A DNA stretch of 64,000 bases. Source: Mycobacterium marinum. Its GTDB lineage: Bacteria; Actinomycetota; Actinomycetes; Mycobacteriales; Mycobacteriaceae. The position numbers and the translations under genes were made by a program. Where the stretch lies: NCBI RefSeq assembly GCF_003391395.1, contig NZ_CP024190.1, forward strand, positions 6,324,001 through 6,388,000, written 5' to 3'. Numbering within the stretch: position 1 is the stretch's first letter; every line of letters starts with the position of its first letter. The notes under the pieces are model-generated. The model was not told the origin of the DNA. It saw only the letters and a list, made by a program, of their open reading frames with translations, and did not search any database. Positions 46,859 to 55,936 of the stretch are shown piece after piece.

Positions 46859-48199
46859 ATGTCGCAGCCGTGGATGCTGGCGGTGGATCCCAGCGAGATC
46901 GTGGCCAGGGCCACCGAGGTGGAAGCCCCGATCGCTGATCCGCCCGGCGGTGCGGTGTTGGCCGCGTGCGCCCTGGACCCGGCGGTTGCGGGGGCCACGC
47001 AGTTGGCGTTGTCGGCCGAGAGCATGCGTGCCTATCTGCAGTCGGGCGCCCAAGCGCGGCAACGGCTTGCGCAGTTCATGAGGGATGCGGCCAAGGCCTA
47101 CGAACAGATCGACGAAGGTGCGGCAACGGCTTTGGGCACCGACGGCCACGGCATCGGGGCACCGCCGGTGCCCGCGGGTACGGACCTGGCTCCCGTCGCG
47201 CTGAGCGATACCCTTACCGTCGCGGCGGCGAAATACCCGCCCGATTTCACCGAACTCAAAACGGCAGCCCAACAGCTCAACAAGCCCGACCAGGGTGTAT
47301 CGCTGAAGAAGTTCGCCCATGACTGGAATGCCTACAACCTGACAATTCAGCAGTCCCTGGGACGGTTCCGCGACTTCGAGAATTGGGAAGGTGAAGCGGC
47401 CACCGCGGTGCAGGCCGCATTCGATCAACACCGGGACTGGCTGCGCCTGATGGCGCGGTTGAGTACCACGATGGCCAAACAAGCCTCAGGCCTCGAACAA
47501 GCCCACCACTGGGCCATTGGTCAACACCCGACATTGACCGCGATCACGGAACTGGAAAACGATTTGCGCCACGCCCACCGCGGCAACCAACGAATCGCCT
47601 TGATGAAGGAATACGCGAAGCTTCAGAAGAAATCCGAGGAAGTGCTGACCGGATACGCCACCAGGACAATCACCGAGCCCGTGCAACCACCCCGACCACC
47701 GGCAGCCCCCACCCACAACGACCCCAAACCCCCACCCCCGCTACCACCGCTCCCGCCTGGCGGGGACCCCACACTGCCCTTCACCGGCACACCACCGATG
47801 CCGACGATGCCGTTCACCCCACCCCCCGCCGCAACCCCCGACACCACTGAAGCCGCCCGCGCCGCGGCCACACTCGCCACCGGCCCCACCGTCAAACCCG
47901 CCGCACTCGGCGGGGGCGCCGGCGCCGCCATCCCCTTGACCGCCCCCCTGGGCGCGGGCCCCACACCCCCGGGTGCGCCAGGCGCCCTGGGCCCCGGCAC
48001 CACCGGCCGCCCCCTGGGCGCGGGCCCCATGGGGGGCATGCCCATGGGGGAAAACGGCCAAGCCCAAAACGCCAAAACCAAACGCACCCAGCAAGACGAC
48101 CGAGCCCTCTACACCGAACAACGACCCTGGACCGAAGCACTCATCGGCCCCGCCCGACCCCACCTCACCACCACAACCACCACGGAGCACAAACCATGA
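46859..48199 (+). CDS. EspB-like ESX-1 substrate
   Basis: A 446-residue paralogue of EspB (Rv3881c). The YxxxD export motif is YEQID at residues 81-85 and the WxG is NWEG at W176, the same positions as in M. tuberculosis EspB. Long helices precede a Pro-rich linker (278-330), then a Gly/Pro/Ala tail and a conserved C terminus (KTKRTQQDDRALYTEQRPWTEALIG). EspB forms heptameric rings, is exported by ESX-1 and trimmed by MycP1. The chromosomal ESX-1 copy is not in the window. The stop overlaps espL-like (ATGA). A second, inverted copy begins at the right edge. Confidence 0.93.
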   Translation: MSQPWMLAVDPSEIVARATEVEAPIADPPGGAVLAACALDPAVAGATQLALSAESMRAYLQSGAQARQRLAQFMRDAAKAYEQIDEGAATALGTDGHGIGAPPVPAGTDLAPVALSDTLTVAAAKYPPDFTELKTAAQQLNKPDQGVSLKKFAHDWNAYNLTIQQSLGRFRDFENWEGEAATAVQAAFDQHRDWLRLMARLSTTMAKQASGLEQAHHWAIGQHPTLTAITELENDLRHAHRGNQRIALMKEYAKLQKKSEEVLTGYATRTITEPVQPPRPPAAPTHNDPKPPPPLPPLPPGGDPTLPFTGTPPMPTMPFTPPPAATPDTTEAARAAATLATGPTVKPAALGGGAGAAIPLTAPLGAGPTPPGAPGALGPGTTGRPLGAGPMGGMPMGENGQAQNAKTKRTQQDDRALYTEQRPWTEALIGPARPHLTTTTTTEHKP

Positions 48200-48568
48200 A
48201 CCTCGACCCCACCGCCGCACACCTGCTCGCAGGGCTCACCCAATTCCACACCGCCCTGCAAAACCGCTTCCACCAAATGAACGCCGGCAACTTCAAAGCC
48301 TCAGACAACACCCACACCGTGCAGGTCACCCTCAACGGATACAACTGGCTCACCGGCATCCGCATCCAAGACGGCCTCCTCAAACAACTCGGCTCCCAAG
48401 GCGTCGCCCACCGCGTCAACCAAGCCCTCCACAACGCCAAACAAGCCGTCCACGCCTACGACAACGCCGCCAACCACACCCTGGCCACCACCCTGGCCAC
48501 CCTCGCCACCGCCATCAACCAAACCCACCCCTAACCACACCAAACCGAAAGCGACGCAACACCGATGA
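47707..48568 (+). repeat. Inverted repeat, left copy (espB-like 3' end, espL-like, leader)
   Basis: The sequence from the Pro-rich part of espB-like to the first codon of the next gene recurs inverted at 63133-64000. The espL-like part is identical at protein level and nearly so in DNA; in the espB-like part a central patch (about 48000-48070) differs, with a 6-bp insertion in the right copy. The repeat probably extends left of 47707, but the window ends. Confidence 0.92.
48196..48534 (+). CDS. EspL-like YbaB-fold chaperone/stability factor, copy 1
   Basis: The 112-residue protein aligns with EspL (Rv3880c): FHTALQNRFHQMNAGNFKASDNTHTVQVTLNGYNWLTGIRIQDGLLKQLGSQGVAHRVNQALHNAKQAVHAYDNAA. The fold is that of the YbaB/EbfC family. 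In M. tuberculosis EspL stabilises EspE, EspF and EspH and is needed for virulence; here paralogues of all three partners lie within 15 kb. ATG 48196 overlaps the espB-like stop. The same protein is encoded identically at 63167-63505 on the other strand. Confidence 0.93.
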   Translation: MNLDPTAAHLLAGLTQFHTALQNRFHQMNAGNFKASDNTHTVQVTLNGYNWLTGIRIQDGLLKQLGSQGVAHRVNQALHNAKQAVHAYDNAANHTLATTLATLATAINQTHP

Positions 48569-49581
48569 CTCAGCCGGACCCAGAGCCGTTGCCGCACGAC
48601 AATTTGGCGGTGGCGTACGGATCCGTGCTGTGCGCTGCCGCCGAGGGCGTCCTTGGCGTCTCACTGTCGCTGCTCGGCGTCGCCTTTCCCGATGCGGGTG
48701 ATCGCCTGGTCAGCGGCGGATCGATGTTCGACGAGGTCGGCACCCTCATTGCGGCCCTTGTTCCTGAAGCCGGCTGGCAGGGTGCCGCGTCGCGCGCCTA
48801 CATCGCCCAAGCCCTCGCACAATCCCAGCGCGCAAAGCTGATGGGTGAGCTGGACCGGCTCGTCGCCGACCTGGTGTCATCCCAAGCCGATGCCGTCAAA
48901 GCCGTTCGCTACGCCGTGGCCGCCGAGATGGTCGCGGTTGCCATTACCGGTGCGTATTGCGTCTACCAGGAAGGGCTGGGGCCCGCCGGCCTCCTGTTGT
49001 CAGCTCGAGTGGCACTGGTCGTGTGCACTCTCGCGATGCTTGTCCTTGTTGGCTGCCTGATCTACTTGCTGGTTACAACGGCCCGGAATACGCGCGATCT
49101 GCACGCAACCGGGCAGAGATTGACCGACATGCTGGCGCTCTTGCCGAAATCGTTGGACGCGATTCCCGCGCCGGCCGATATGGCGCTGCCCCCACCGCCT
49201 TCGCGTTGCGAAGCCAACGCCACCGCTCCCATCCCCCACATCCCCGATGCCACCGTCGTGTTCGCACGCTTACCCGGGTCCCCCATGTTCAGCCTGCCCC
49301 CCGTGGCCAGCCCCGGCTTCCCTGATTTCGGCGCACCGCGCCTGCCGATTCCCCAATTGGTTAGCACGCCAACCCAACCCGACCTGTCAAGCGTCCTCGC
49401 CAAGCTGCCCACGATGACTCAACTGAACAACCTCACCGGGCCGACCAGCACCGTGAGGCGGCTCGCCAACACCGTCGCCCAACCCGCCCAAATGGTCTCC
49501 GCGCTGGCCCAACAGGGCGGACGTGCACCCGTTGATGCCGAAGACCGCTCCGCCCTACAACACCAAGAGCGCGTCCGGTGA
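48565..49581 (+). CDS. EspE-like ESX-1 substrate paralogue 4
   Basis: 338 residues, the shortest of the array. WxG at W71 (EAGWQGAASRAYIAQALAQSQRA); the hydrophobic hairpin is at about 118-170. PGFPDFGAPRLPIPQLVSTP is present and the end is GGRAPVDAED. The gene begins exactly at the point where the inverted repeat ends: its start codon lies in repeated DNA and the second codon is unique. The leader ACCGAAAGC before ATG 48565 is a variant of the array leader. It probably belongs to the espB-espL transcript, 30 bp downstream of espL-like. Confidence 0.83.
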   Translation: MTQPDPEPLPHDNLAVAYGSVLCAAAEGVLGVSLSLLGVAFPDAGDRLVSGGSMFDEVGTLIAALVPEAGWQGAASRAYIAQALAQSQRAKLMGELDRLVADLVSSQADAVKAVRYAVAAEMVAVAITGAYCVYQEGLGPAGLLLSARVALVVCTLAMLVLVGCLIYLLVTTARNTRDLHATGQRLTDMLALLPKSLDAIPAPADMALPPPPSRCEANATAPIPHIPDATVVFARLPGSPMFSLPPVASPGFPDFGAPRLPIPQLVSTPTQPDLSSVLAKLPTMTQLNNLTGPTSTVRRLANTVAQPAQMVSALAQQGGRAPVDAEDRSALQHQERVR

Positions 49582-49675
49582 GGCGGCCGACTCAGCCCGA
49601 CTCCGCTGCCACAGCCTCGGCGGCCCACCGGTGGTGCAGTGGGGATCGCGGGACATTGAAAGGAAAGTCCAACCG

Positions 49676-50911
49676 ATGACTGACCCCTTTTGGCAGCACT
49701 ACGCGTTGATGGAGCTGGCGAGGGTGTTGCCCGGCCAACCACAAGCACAGCATCTGCCGGCACCACAACCGGAGCCAGCACCACAGGCGGCCCACCAGCC
49801 GGCAACAGAAGACGGGGACAACCCCGGTCGGCTGCGTCGTGGCTCTGTTCTGTGTGTGGTGACCGAGAGCCTCCTTGGCGGCGCGCTGGCATGGCTGGGA
49901 AACGGGTTCCCCGACCGGGGCGATGGTCTGGCGTGCAGTGCGTCGATGTTTGACGGCGTCGGTGCCCAAATAGCGACTCTGATTCCCGGCGGCAGTTGGC
50001 GGGGCAGCGCGGCGCAGGCCTATTTGGTCCAAAACCTCGCACAGTCCCGGCACGCCACGCTGATGGCTGATCTGGATCGTCTGGCCGCCGACCTGGTGTC
50101 ATCCCAAGCCGATGCCGTAAAGACCGCTCGCGGCGTCCTGATTGCGGAATTGTCCTTGGTCGCAGTGCTATTTGCTGTTTGCGTTTACTATGAAATGCAG
50201 GGGCCTGCGGGTCAGTTGTGGTCGTTCAAAATCGCACTAGCTGCGTGTGGTGCCGCGCTAGCCGTCGCCGCTGGCTATCTGGTCGATGTGGCGGAGACGA
50301 CTTGGCGCAACGGCTGCGATCTGCAAATGGCGACACAGCGCTTGACCGATATGTTGGCGGATCTGCCCAGAAAGGCCGGCGCTGTCTACAGTTCGACCGA
50401 AGTGACCTTGCCCCTAGCGCATTCCCCATCTGGATCCGCTATCGCCGAGGAGGCCGCGCCCACCCCTCGCACGCCCGATCCTCGGTCGGCTCTCGCCGGT
50501 CTAGCCGGGTCCCCCGAGTTCAGCGTGCCGTCCGTGGCCGCACCCGGTTTCCCGGACTTCGGCGCACCCTATCTGCCGATCCCCCAATTGGCCGGCATGC
50601 CAACCGTGCCCGACTTGTCGGCCATCGTGGCCAGCCTGCCCACGATGGCTCAGCTCAACACCGCGCTGCGCCAACTCAACAACTTGACCGGGCCAACAAG
50701 CGCGATAGGCCAACTCGCCAACACCGCCACCCAGCATGCCCAAATGATCTCCGCGCTGGCCCAGCAGGGCGCCCAACAGCACGCCACCCTGGCCGATCAC
50801 CTCACCACGGACCAGGACACGCCTGATACCGACGGCACCGCCACGGGCGAACGCGCACCCATCGATGCCCAAACCCTCCCCAACCAACAACAGCGAGAAC
50901 GTCTCGGGTGA
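49676..50911 (+). CDS. EspE-like ESX-1 substrate paralogue 5
   Basis: 411 residues. Head with a Gln/Pro/Ala-rich stretch (QPQAQHLPAPQPEPAPQAAHQ, residues 21-41). WxG at W108 (GGSWRGSAAQAYLVQNLAQSRHA); hydrophobic hairpin at about 155-205. C-terminal half: PGFPDFGAPYLPIPQLAGMPTVP, then QHAQMISALAQQGAQQHATLADHL and GERAPIDAQTLPNQQQRE, the best match in the array to the end of M. tuberculosis EspE. The longer frame to 49523 overlaps gene 4; ATG 49676 has a GAAAGGAAAG site and the shared leader. Confidence 0.85.
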   Translation: MTDPFWQHYALMELARVLPGQPQAQHLPAPQPEPAPQAAHQPATEDGDNPGRLRRGSVLCVVTESLLGGALAWLGNGFPDRGDGLACSASMFDGVGAQIATLIPGGSWRGSAAQAYLVQNLAQSRHATLMADLDRLAADLVSSQADAVKTARGVLIAELSLVAVLFAVCVYYEMQGPAGQLWSFKIALAACGAALAVAAGYLVDVAETTWRNGCDLQMATQRLTDMLADLPRKAGAVYSSTEVTLPLAHSPSGSAIAEEAAPTPRTPDPRSALAGLAGSPEFSVPSVAAPGFPDFGAPYLPIPQLAGMPTVPDLSAIVASLPTMAQLNTALRQLNNLTGPTSAIGQLANTATQHAQMISALAQQGAQQHATLADHLTTDQDTPDTDGTATGERAPIDAQTLPNQQQRERLG

Positions 50912-51008
50912 AGCCACCGGGATAAGCCACCCGTACGCCGTAACCCCTACCGGAATAGCCGCCGCGCCAGCTGGCGCGGCGTTAGCCCTCTGAGGAAAGC
51001 CCAGACCC

Positions 51009-52232
51009 ATGACTGCCGCACAACAGCTGGCGCAACTTCGCGCTTGGCAGGAGAATCTGATTGAACAATTCGCGCACGGCAACCCCCAGGTGCCAATGCA
51101 AGGCGTCGCACACGAGAACGTGATCGAGCCGGGCGCACCGGGCAATGCGCAGGGGTTTCGTCGAGGGACCCTGGTGTGCGGGGTGACCTTGGGTGCCCTG
51201 GGCGGCGCGCTGGCGTGGCTTGGAAATGGGCTCCCCGACGTGGGTGATGCCCTGGACCGCAGTGGGGCGATGTTTGACCGTGCCGGCGCCCAGATCTCGG
51301 CTCTTGGGCCCGACGCCGGCTGGCAGGGCACCGCAGCGGCTGCCTACCTGGCTCAGAACCAGGCTCAGTCCCAGCACGCCGGGCTGATGGCCGATCTGGA
51401 TCGTCTCGCCGCCGAACTGGTGACATCCCAAGCCCATGGCGTGAAGACCGCACGCGATGTGGTGATTCTAGAAATTCTGTTGGTCATGATCCTGTTTGGT
51501 GCGTGCGTTGTCTTTGAACTGGAGGGGCCTGCCGGACAGCTGCTCTCGTTCAAGATCGCGATACCGATCTGTGGGGCTGCGCTAGCCGTCGCTGCCGGCT
51601 TCCTCATCGATTTGGCGGTCAGGACCTCGGGCAATGTCAGCAGTCTGCAGGCGCTGACGCAGCGACTGACCGCCATGGTGGCGGCCTTGCCGAGGTGGTG
51701 CGACATCATCCCCGGGGCGCCCGAAGTCGCACTACCCCAACCGCATTGCCCGTCTGCCGTCGATGTCGCCGATGAGACCGCGCGCAGCCCTCACACCCCC
51801 GATCCGCGGGCGGCTCTCGCCGATCTACCCGGGTCCCCCGAGTTCACCGCACCATCCGTGGCCGCACCCGGCTTCCCGGATTTCGGTGCGCCCTACCTGC
51901 CGATCCCCCAATTGGCCGGCATGCCAGCCCTGCCCGACTTGTCAGGTGTCCTGGCCAACCTGCCCACGCTGCGCCAACTCAACAGCCTGACCGGGCCAAC
52001 CGGTGCCATGAGCCAGCTCGCCAACACCGCCACGCAACATGCCCAAATGATCTCCTCGGTGGCCCAGCAGGGTGCCCAACAGCACGCCACCCTGGCCGAT
52101 CACCTCACCACAGACCACGACGACGACACCCCCGACACCGAGGGCGCCACCGCGGACACCACCGTGGGCGAACGCGCACCCATCGATGCCGAAACTCGCC
52201 CCAACGACCAACAGCGAGGGCTTGTTGTGTGA
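51009..52232 (+). CDS. EspE-like ESX-1 substrate paralogue 6
   Basis: 407 residues. The head (1-50) is rich in Gln and Asn. WxG at W105 (DAGWQGTAAAAYLAQNQAQSQHA); hydrophobic hairpin at about 153-205. It shares with gene 5 an almost identical tail: PGFPDFGAPYLPIPQLAGMPALPDLSG, HAQMISSVAQQGAQQHATLADHL and GERAPIDAETRPNDQQRG. Genes 5 and 6 are therefore the closest pair of the middle group. ATG 51009 follows GAGGAAAG. Transcription with its neighbours is likely (gap about 97 bp). Confidence 0.84.
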   Translation: MTAAQQLAQLRAWQENLIEQFAHGNPQVPMQGVAHENVIEPGAPGNAQGFRRGTLVCGVTLGALGGALAWLGNGLPDVGDALDRSGAMFDRAGAQISALGPDAGWQGTAAAAYLAQNQAQSQHAGLMADLDRLAAELVTSQAHGVKTARDVVILEILLVMILFGACVVFELEGPAGQLLSFKIAIPICGAALAVAAGFLIDLAVRTSGNVSSLQALTQRLTAMVAALPRWCDIIPGAPEVALPQPHCPSAVDVADETARSPHTPDPRAALADLPGSPEFTAPSVAAPGFPDFGAPYLPIPQLAGMPALPDLSGVLANLPTLRQLNSLTGPTGAMSQLANTATQHAQMISSVAQQGAQQHATLADHLTTDHDDDTPDTEGATADTTVGERAPIDAETRPNDQQRGLVV

Positions 52233-52298
52233 CGCCCGCGAGCGCACAACGACCAATCCGCGGCACCCGCCACAACCTGAACCGAAAGGCCATCCCCC

Positions 52299-53438
52299 AT
52301 GGAGGAGTTCGCAGAGTTCCTGCGCCTCATGAACCAGCAGCTGGTTCATGGGGTCGGGAACTTCCAGGCACGCGTACAGCAACTGGTAGAACAGCTGCAG
52401 CGGGATGAGTGGCTGCGGCTTCGGGGCTCCTATGTTTGCGTTGCGGCCGAGGGCATTCTCGGTGGAGCGCTGGCCTGGCTCGGATACGGATTCCCCGAGC
52501 GGGCGGAGGGCTTGGCCGGCACCGGTTCAAGGTTCGGCGCAGTCAGTGCCCAGATTGCGGGCCTGGGTCCCGAAGCCGGCTGGCAGGGCCGCGCGGCGCG
52601 GGCCTACGGAGCCCAAAACCGTGCACAGTCCGAGCGCGCAACGCTGATGAGCAATCTGGACCGCCACATCGCCGATCTGGTGACAGCACAAGCCGAGGAC
52701 GTACAGGCCGTTCGCTCAGTCGTGACGGGCGAGATGGTCGCGGTCGCCGGTCTCTGCGCGTTGTGCGTTTACTGTGAATCGTTGGGGCCGCTCGGCCATG
52801 AGGTTTCGCTCGCTATCGCGCTCACCGCATGCGGTGTCCTGCTAGCTATCACCATTGGCTTCCTGATCGACCTGGCCGTCACGACGTCGCGGAATGCCGG
52901 CGATCTGCGGGCCGCCGAGCAGAAGCTGACCGCCATGTTGGCGGTCTTGCCGAGATGGCCTGAGGCGATCGGCTCATCCAATATGGCCTTCCCTCTGCCA
53001 TATTCACCTCGCGAAGCCCCGGCCGCCACGCCCGTCGCGCGCACCGTCGATGCCGCGCTCGGGTTCGCACAGTTACCCGGTGCGCCCGGGTTCAGGTTGC
53101 CCACCGTTGCGTCCCCCGGCTTCCCCGACTTCGGCGCACCCCACTTGCCCATCCCCCGCTTGACCGGCATGCCGACCCTGCCCGACGCCCTGCCCACAAT
53201 GCTTAGCACCAACGAATTGGCCACTCGGCCCGGTCTTTCGGGCGCGCTGGCCGCGCTAGCCCGGCCAGCCCATCAACCCGTCAGCGACGCCGCCGCGGGC
53301 AGCGCGACCCCGGCACGCGCGCGTGTCCCGGCACCAGCAGGCGAAAGCGCCAGCGGCCAAAACCATCACCAGCTACAACGGCCGCTGCAGCCGGAGCAAC
53401 GTTGGACCCGAGAGGACAGCTCGACTCATGGCCTTTAA
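52299..53438 (+). CDS. EspE-like ESX-1 substrate paralogue 7
   Basis: 379 residues. The head is an amphipathic helix (MEEFAEFLRLMNQQLVHGVGNFQARVQQLVEQLQ). WxG at W95 (EAGWQGRAARAYGAQNRAQSERA); hydrophobic hairpin at about 143-195. PGFPDFGAPHLPIPRLTGMP is kept, but the ERAP end is changed to ARARVPAPAGE, and the C terminus is extended by a Gln/Trp/Glu-rich tail. The frame overlaps the start of gene 8 by 11 bp. The ACCGAAAGG leader stands before ATG 52299. Confidence 0.83.
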   Translation: MEEFAEFLRLMNQQLVHGVGNFQARVQQLVEQLQRDEWLRLRGSYVCVAAEGILGGALAWLGYGFPERAEGLAGTGSRFGAVSAQIAGLGPEAGWQGRAARAYGAQNRAQSERATLMSNLDRHIADLVTAQAEDVQAVRSVVTGEMVAVAGLCALCVYCESLGPLGHEVSLAIALTACGVLLAITIGFLIDLAVTTSRNAGDLRAAEQKLTAMLAVLPRWPEAIGSSNMAFPLPYSPREAPAATPVARTVDAALGFAQLPGAPGFRLPTVASPGFPDFGAPHLPIPRLTGMPTLPDALPTMLSTNELATRPGLSGALAALARPAHQPVSDAAAGSATPARARVPAPAGESASGQNHHQLQRPLQPEQRWTREDSSTHGL

Positions 53439-54468
53439 TCCCGAACCCGAAGTCGAACCTGGGGCATTGCCACAAGCCAACCCGCAGCGGGTGAAGCGGG
53501 GGTCCATTCTTTGTCTGCTCAATGAGTTCGGCCTTACCGGCATCTGGTTGGCGCTCGGGCTTGGAAGCCCCGACCGCGGCGCCGCCCTGGTGCACAGTGG
53601 GTCGATATTCGACGAAGTCAGCGGCCGGATCGCCGCCCTTGTTCCCGAGGACCGCTGGCAGGGTTTGGCGGCACAGGCTTACACCTCCCAGAACCGGGCG
53701 CAATCACAACGTACCCAGCTGATGGCTGATCTCGACCGCCTCGCCGCCGACCTGGTGGCAGCGCAAGCCGATGCCATAGCGGCCATCCGCGAAATCCTGC
53801 TCGATGAGATCCGAATCATTGCCTGTACCTACGTGATTTGCCTCAACTGTGAACTATTTATGGGGCCCCAGGGCCAACTCTGGTCGTTTCGCATCGCGAC
53901 AATCGTCTGCGATCTTGCGATGATTGTCGTCGCGTGCTGCATCACGTACTTGGTAGTCACCTCCTACCAGAATGCGCGCAGCCTGCAGGCGGCGACACAG
54001 AGTTTGACCGGGATGTTGGCGGCCTTGCCGATGTTGTCTGATCCGCCCGCCGGGCGCCCCGATGTGGCATTTCCCCCATTGAGTTCCCCGCTGGAATTCG
54101 ACGCGCCCGAGCTAACCCCCCAGACTCCCCAGATTCCGGACGCCGCATCAATTTTCGCCGACCTGCCCGGTGCGCCCGAATTCGTGCTGTCCGCCCTGCC
54201 AACCCCCGGCTTCCCCGATTTCGGTGCGCCTCACCTGCCCATTCCCCGCTTGTCAGGCACTCCCAGCATGCCCGCCACGACCGCACCGCCCGCTGGGCTG
54301 GTGGCCACCCTCAGCCGGCTCACCAACACCCGCCGCCTGAGCCAGCCCGATCAGTTCGCCGAAGCCACCTCAGGCGCGGCCGCGGGCGCACCCACCGACG
54401 AGCGGGCGCCCGTCTATGCAACCGGCCCGGGCCAACGGCGGGAAACGCCATCGACCGGGGGTGGGTAG
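53428..54468 (+). CDS. EspE-like ESX-1 substrate paralogue 8
   Basis: 346 residues from ATG 53428, which has an AGAGGAC site and overlaps the end of gene 7; the frame upstream of it is not EspE-like. WxG at W77 (EDRWQGLAAQAYTSQNRAQSQRT). The hydrophobic hairpin (about 124-178) contains several Cys (CTYVICLNCE, VCDLAMIVVACC). PGFPDFGAPHLPIPRLSGTP and DERAPVYAT are present. It is followed after three bases by the EspK-like gene, so substrate and chaperone-like protein are coupled. Confidence 0.84.
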   Translation: MAFNPEPEVEPGALPQANPQRVKRGSILCLLNEFGLTGIWLALGLGSPDRGAALVHSGSIFDEVSGRIAALVPEDRWQGLAAQAYTSQNRAQSQRTQLMADLDRLAADLVAAQADAIAAIREILLDEIRIIACTYVICLNCELFMGPQGQLWSFRIATIVCDLAMIVVACCITYLVVTSYQNARSLQAATQSLTGMLAALPMLSDPPAGRPDVAFPPLSSPLEFDAPELTPQTPQIPDAASIFADLPGAPEFVLSALPTPGFPDFGAPHLPIPRLSGTPSMPATTAPPAGLVATLSRLTNTRRLSQPDQFAEATSGAAAGAPTDERAPVYATGPGQRRETPSTGGG

Positions 54469-54471
54469 GCG

Positions 54472-55236
54472 ATGGGTATCGCGAGGCCGGCGGGCAGGTA
54501 TTCCGGGCCGATGCTCGACCCGGACGGATGGCCAGAGGCTGATGAGGACGCCTTCTATGACCAAGCCCGGAAGTACCGTCAAACGTTGCACGAAGTCACC
54601 GGTGTCCTCGAAACGTGTCGCGAACAGCGGGTCCGGGTCTTCGAAGACCGCGCCTGGTCGGGCGCTGCGGCAAATGCCACCAACGAGGCCTTGGGCGCCA
54701 ACATCGACCAATTGGTGACGCTGCGGGACTACCTCGCGACGGTGATTTCCTGGCACCGCCATACCGCGGATTTGATCGAGCAAGCCAAATCCGACATCAG
54801 CGAGCATGTGGATGCGGCTCACCGGGAAATCCGCACCCTGGAAACGGATCTTGGCCTCGACGACGATGAGAAGGCCGCTGCCGTCAACTCGTTGGTCCGC
54901 GCCGCACACGTAGCCAACGTCGGCATGGTTTCCCGCACCGCGGAGCTGGTTCTGGCATCCAATCGCTGGCGGCCCCCGAACAACGCCCTGGTGGATCTGC
55001 TCAACCACGAGACCCCGACGCCAGACATATCGTCGCTGATCGCCCCTGCCGACCCGACACCACTTTCCCCGCGCGCCGGTCAATCCGGGCAAGCGCACGA
55101 CCGTCACCACGCGCCCGCCGACTCCTGGGGCAGAACCGTTTCCGCCGCTACCCAACCCCCGGGCCGGGGCCGCGCCCGACACCGGTGGTACCTCCGCCTG
55201 CTCTTCGCCCGACCGACAAGCCGAAAGGTCAGGTGA
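54472..55236 (+). CDS. EspK-like protein lacking the C-terminal domain
   Basis: 254 residues. Residues 1-185 align with the N-terminal domain of EspK (Rv3879c): RPAGRYSGPMLDPDGWPEADEDAFYDQARKY, the WSG turn in DRAWSGAAANATNEALGANIDQL (W62), DYLATVISWHRHTADLIEQAKSDI and AINSLV-like AVNSLVRAAHVANVG. Intact EspK has about 730 residues: this PE/PPE-like head, a Pro-rich linker and a large C-terminal domain. Here the frame ends soon after the linker begins. EspK binds EspB and the secretion ATPase EccCb1. This short form could be a decoy, a substrate, or a broken gene. ATG 54472 is three bases after the stop of EspE-like 8. Confidence 0.88.
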   Translation: MGIARPAGRYSGPMLDPDGWPEADEDAFYDQARKYRQTLHEVTGVLETCREQRVRVFEDRAWSGAAANATNEALGANIDQLVTLRDYLATVISWHRHTADLIEQAKSDISEHVDAAHREIRTLETDLGLDDDEKAAAVNSLVRAAHVANVGMVSRTAELVLASNRWRPPNNALVDLLNHETPTPDISSLIAPADPTPLSPRAGQSGQAHDRHHAPADSWGRTVSAATQPPGRGRARHRWYLRLLFARPTSRKVR

Positions 55237-55237
55237 A

Positions 55238-55324
55238 CCCCGTCGCGTCGGCTATGTAGGCGCCCGTCGCGTGTGACAGGCGGCCTCGGCGGCGCAGTGT
55301 CGGCGGCATTGGACGCCACAAAAT
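55238..55324 (-). pseudogene. Relic of a PPE68-like gene, 5' end
   Basis: On the minus strand from 55324 the frame reads ILWRPMPPTL, against MLWHSMPPEL at the start of the intact PPE68-like protein. The start codon ATG has become ATT, and after about ten codons the similarity ends. The position relative to leader D equals that of the intact gene relative to leader C. Confidence 0.65.
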
Positions 55325-55479
55325 GGTGGACCGATGCCTTTGTTCCGATATGTCCTTGATCACACTGACCATTTCCGCAGTAGCGGACTCGCGAATAATC
55401 GCTGGCGGCGCGCGTGAAGGCTTCGGCACTTCAGCGAGAAGGCTGGAGCACCCGACGAAGCTGCTGGCAGATGGCTATT

Positions 55480-55708
55480 CGAAAGTAAGTTATAGTTAAT
55501 TTCATCGCTTTATCAAAGGTTCTCTCTGCAACCTATTCCAGAAGCCAGTTCTGATCTTTTTCTAGAAGGTCATTCTGGCTCATGCACTGGAAACAGATGC
55601 GGGATTTTTCAGAAGGTAATTCTGAAAAGCTGGTATGTGAATTTGGTGCGGGAACCGGTGAATTCAGCGGCGATCATTGCTGGCGCGTTAAGGAGGAGAT
55701 TTCGCATG
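55480..55708. promoter_or_regulatory. Island leader copy D with palindrome array
   Basis: Palindromes lie at 55539-55553 (CAGAA/TTCTG), 55563-55577 (TAGAA/TTCTG) and 55606-55628 (perfect 9-bp arms TTTTCAGAA and TTCTGAAAA around GGTAA). A degenerate one is near 55594, so centres again repeat every 23-24 bp. AATTTGGTGCGGG, GAATTCAGCGGCGAT and AAGGAGGAG follow as in copy C. Confidence 0.8.
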
Positions 55709-55936
55709 TCACGGCCATCCATGCCGGCGGGCGATCCCAGCCAGATCGCGACCATGGCTTGGCCGATCCCCTCACCGCAGACGACGACAATGACGGCCTT
55801 GGCGCCGGGCGCCACTCGGCGTCGGGAACCGCCCCATGAGCACTCGATGACCGGAATCACGCTTAGCCACAACAACAACCGGGCCAGCCGGCACAACGTG
55901 AAACCGAAAGGAACGTCCATCGCATGGACCCGATGA
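55706..55936 (+). pseudogene. Relic of an espB-like gene, 5' end
   Basis: After a strong AAGGAGGAG ribosome site, ATG 55706 opens MSRPSMPAGDPSQIA, which matches MSQPWMLAVDPSEIV of the intact espB-like protein at 9 of 15 positions. The DNA then departs from espB, and the frame ends inside the start of EspE-like gene 9. It may still be translated into a peptide of about 76 residues. Confidence 0.6.

Larger units (their letters stand above)
55237..55923. other. Decayed divergent PPE68/espB promoter region (leader copy D)
   Basis: This 690-bp stretch has no intact gene. From left to right it holds the decayed 5' end of a PPE68-like gene (minus strand), a diverged copy of the 46473-46640 region, the palindrome array, and the decayed 5' end of an espB-like gene (plus strand). 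It is thus a whole duplicated PPE68/espB divergent promoter whose genes have been lost. Confidence 0.75.
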
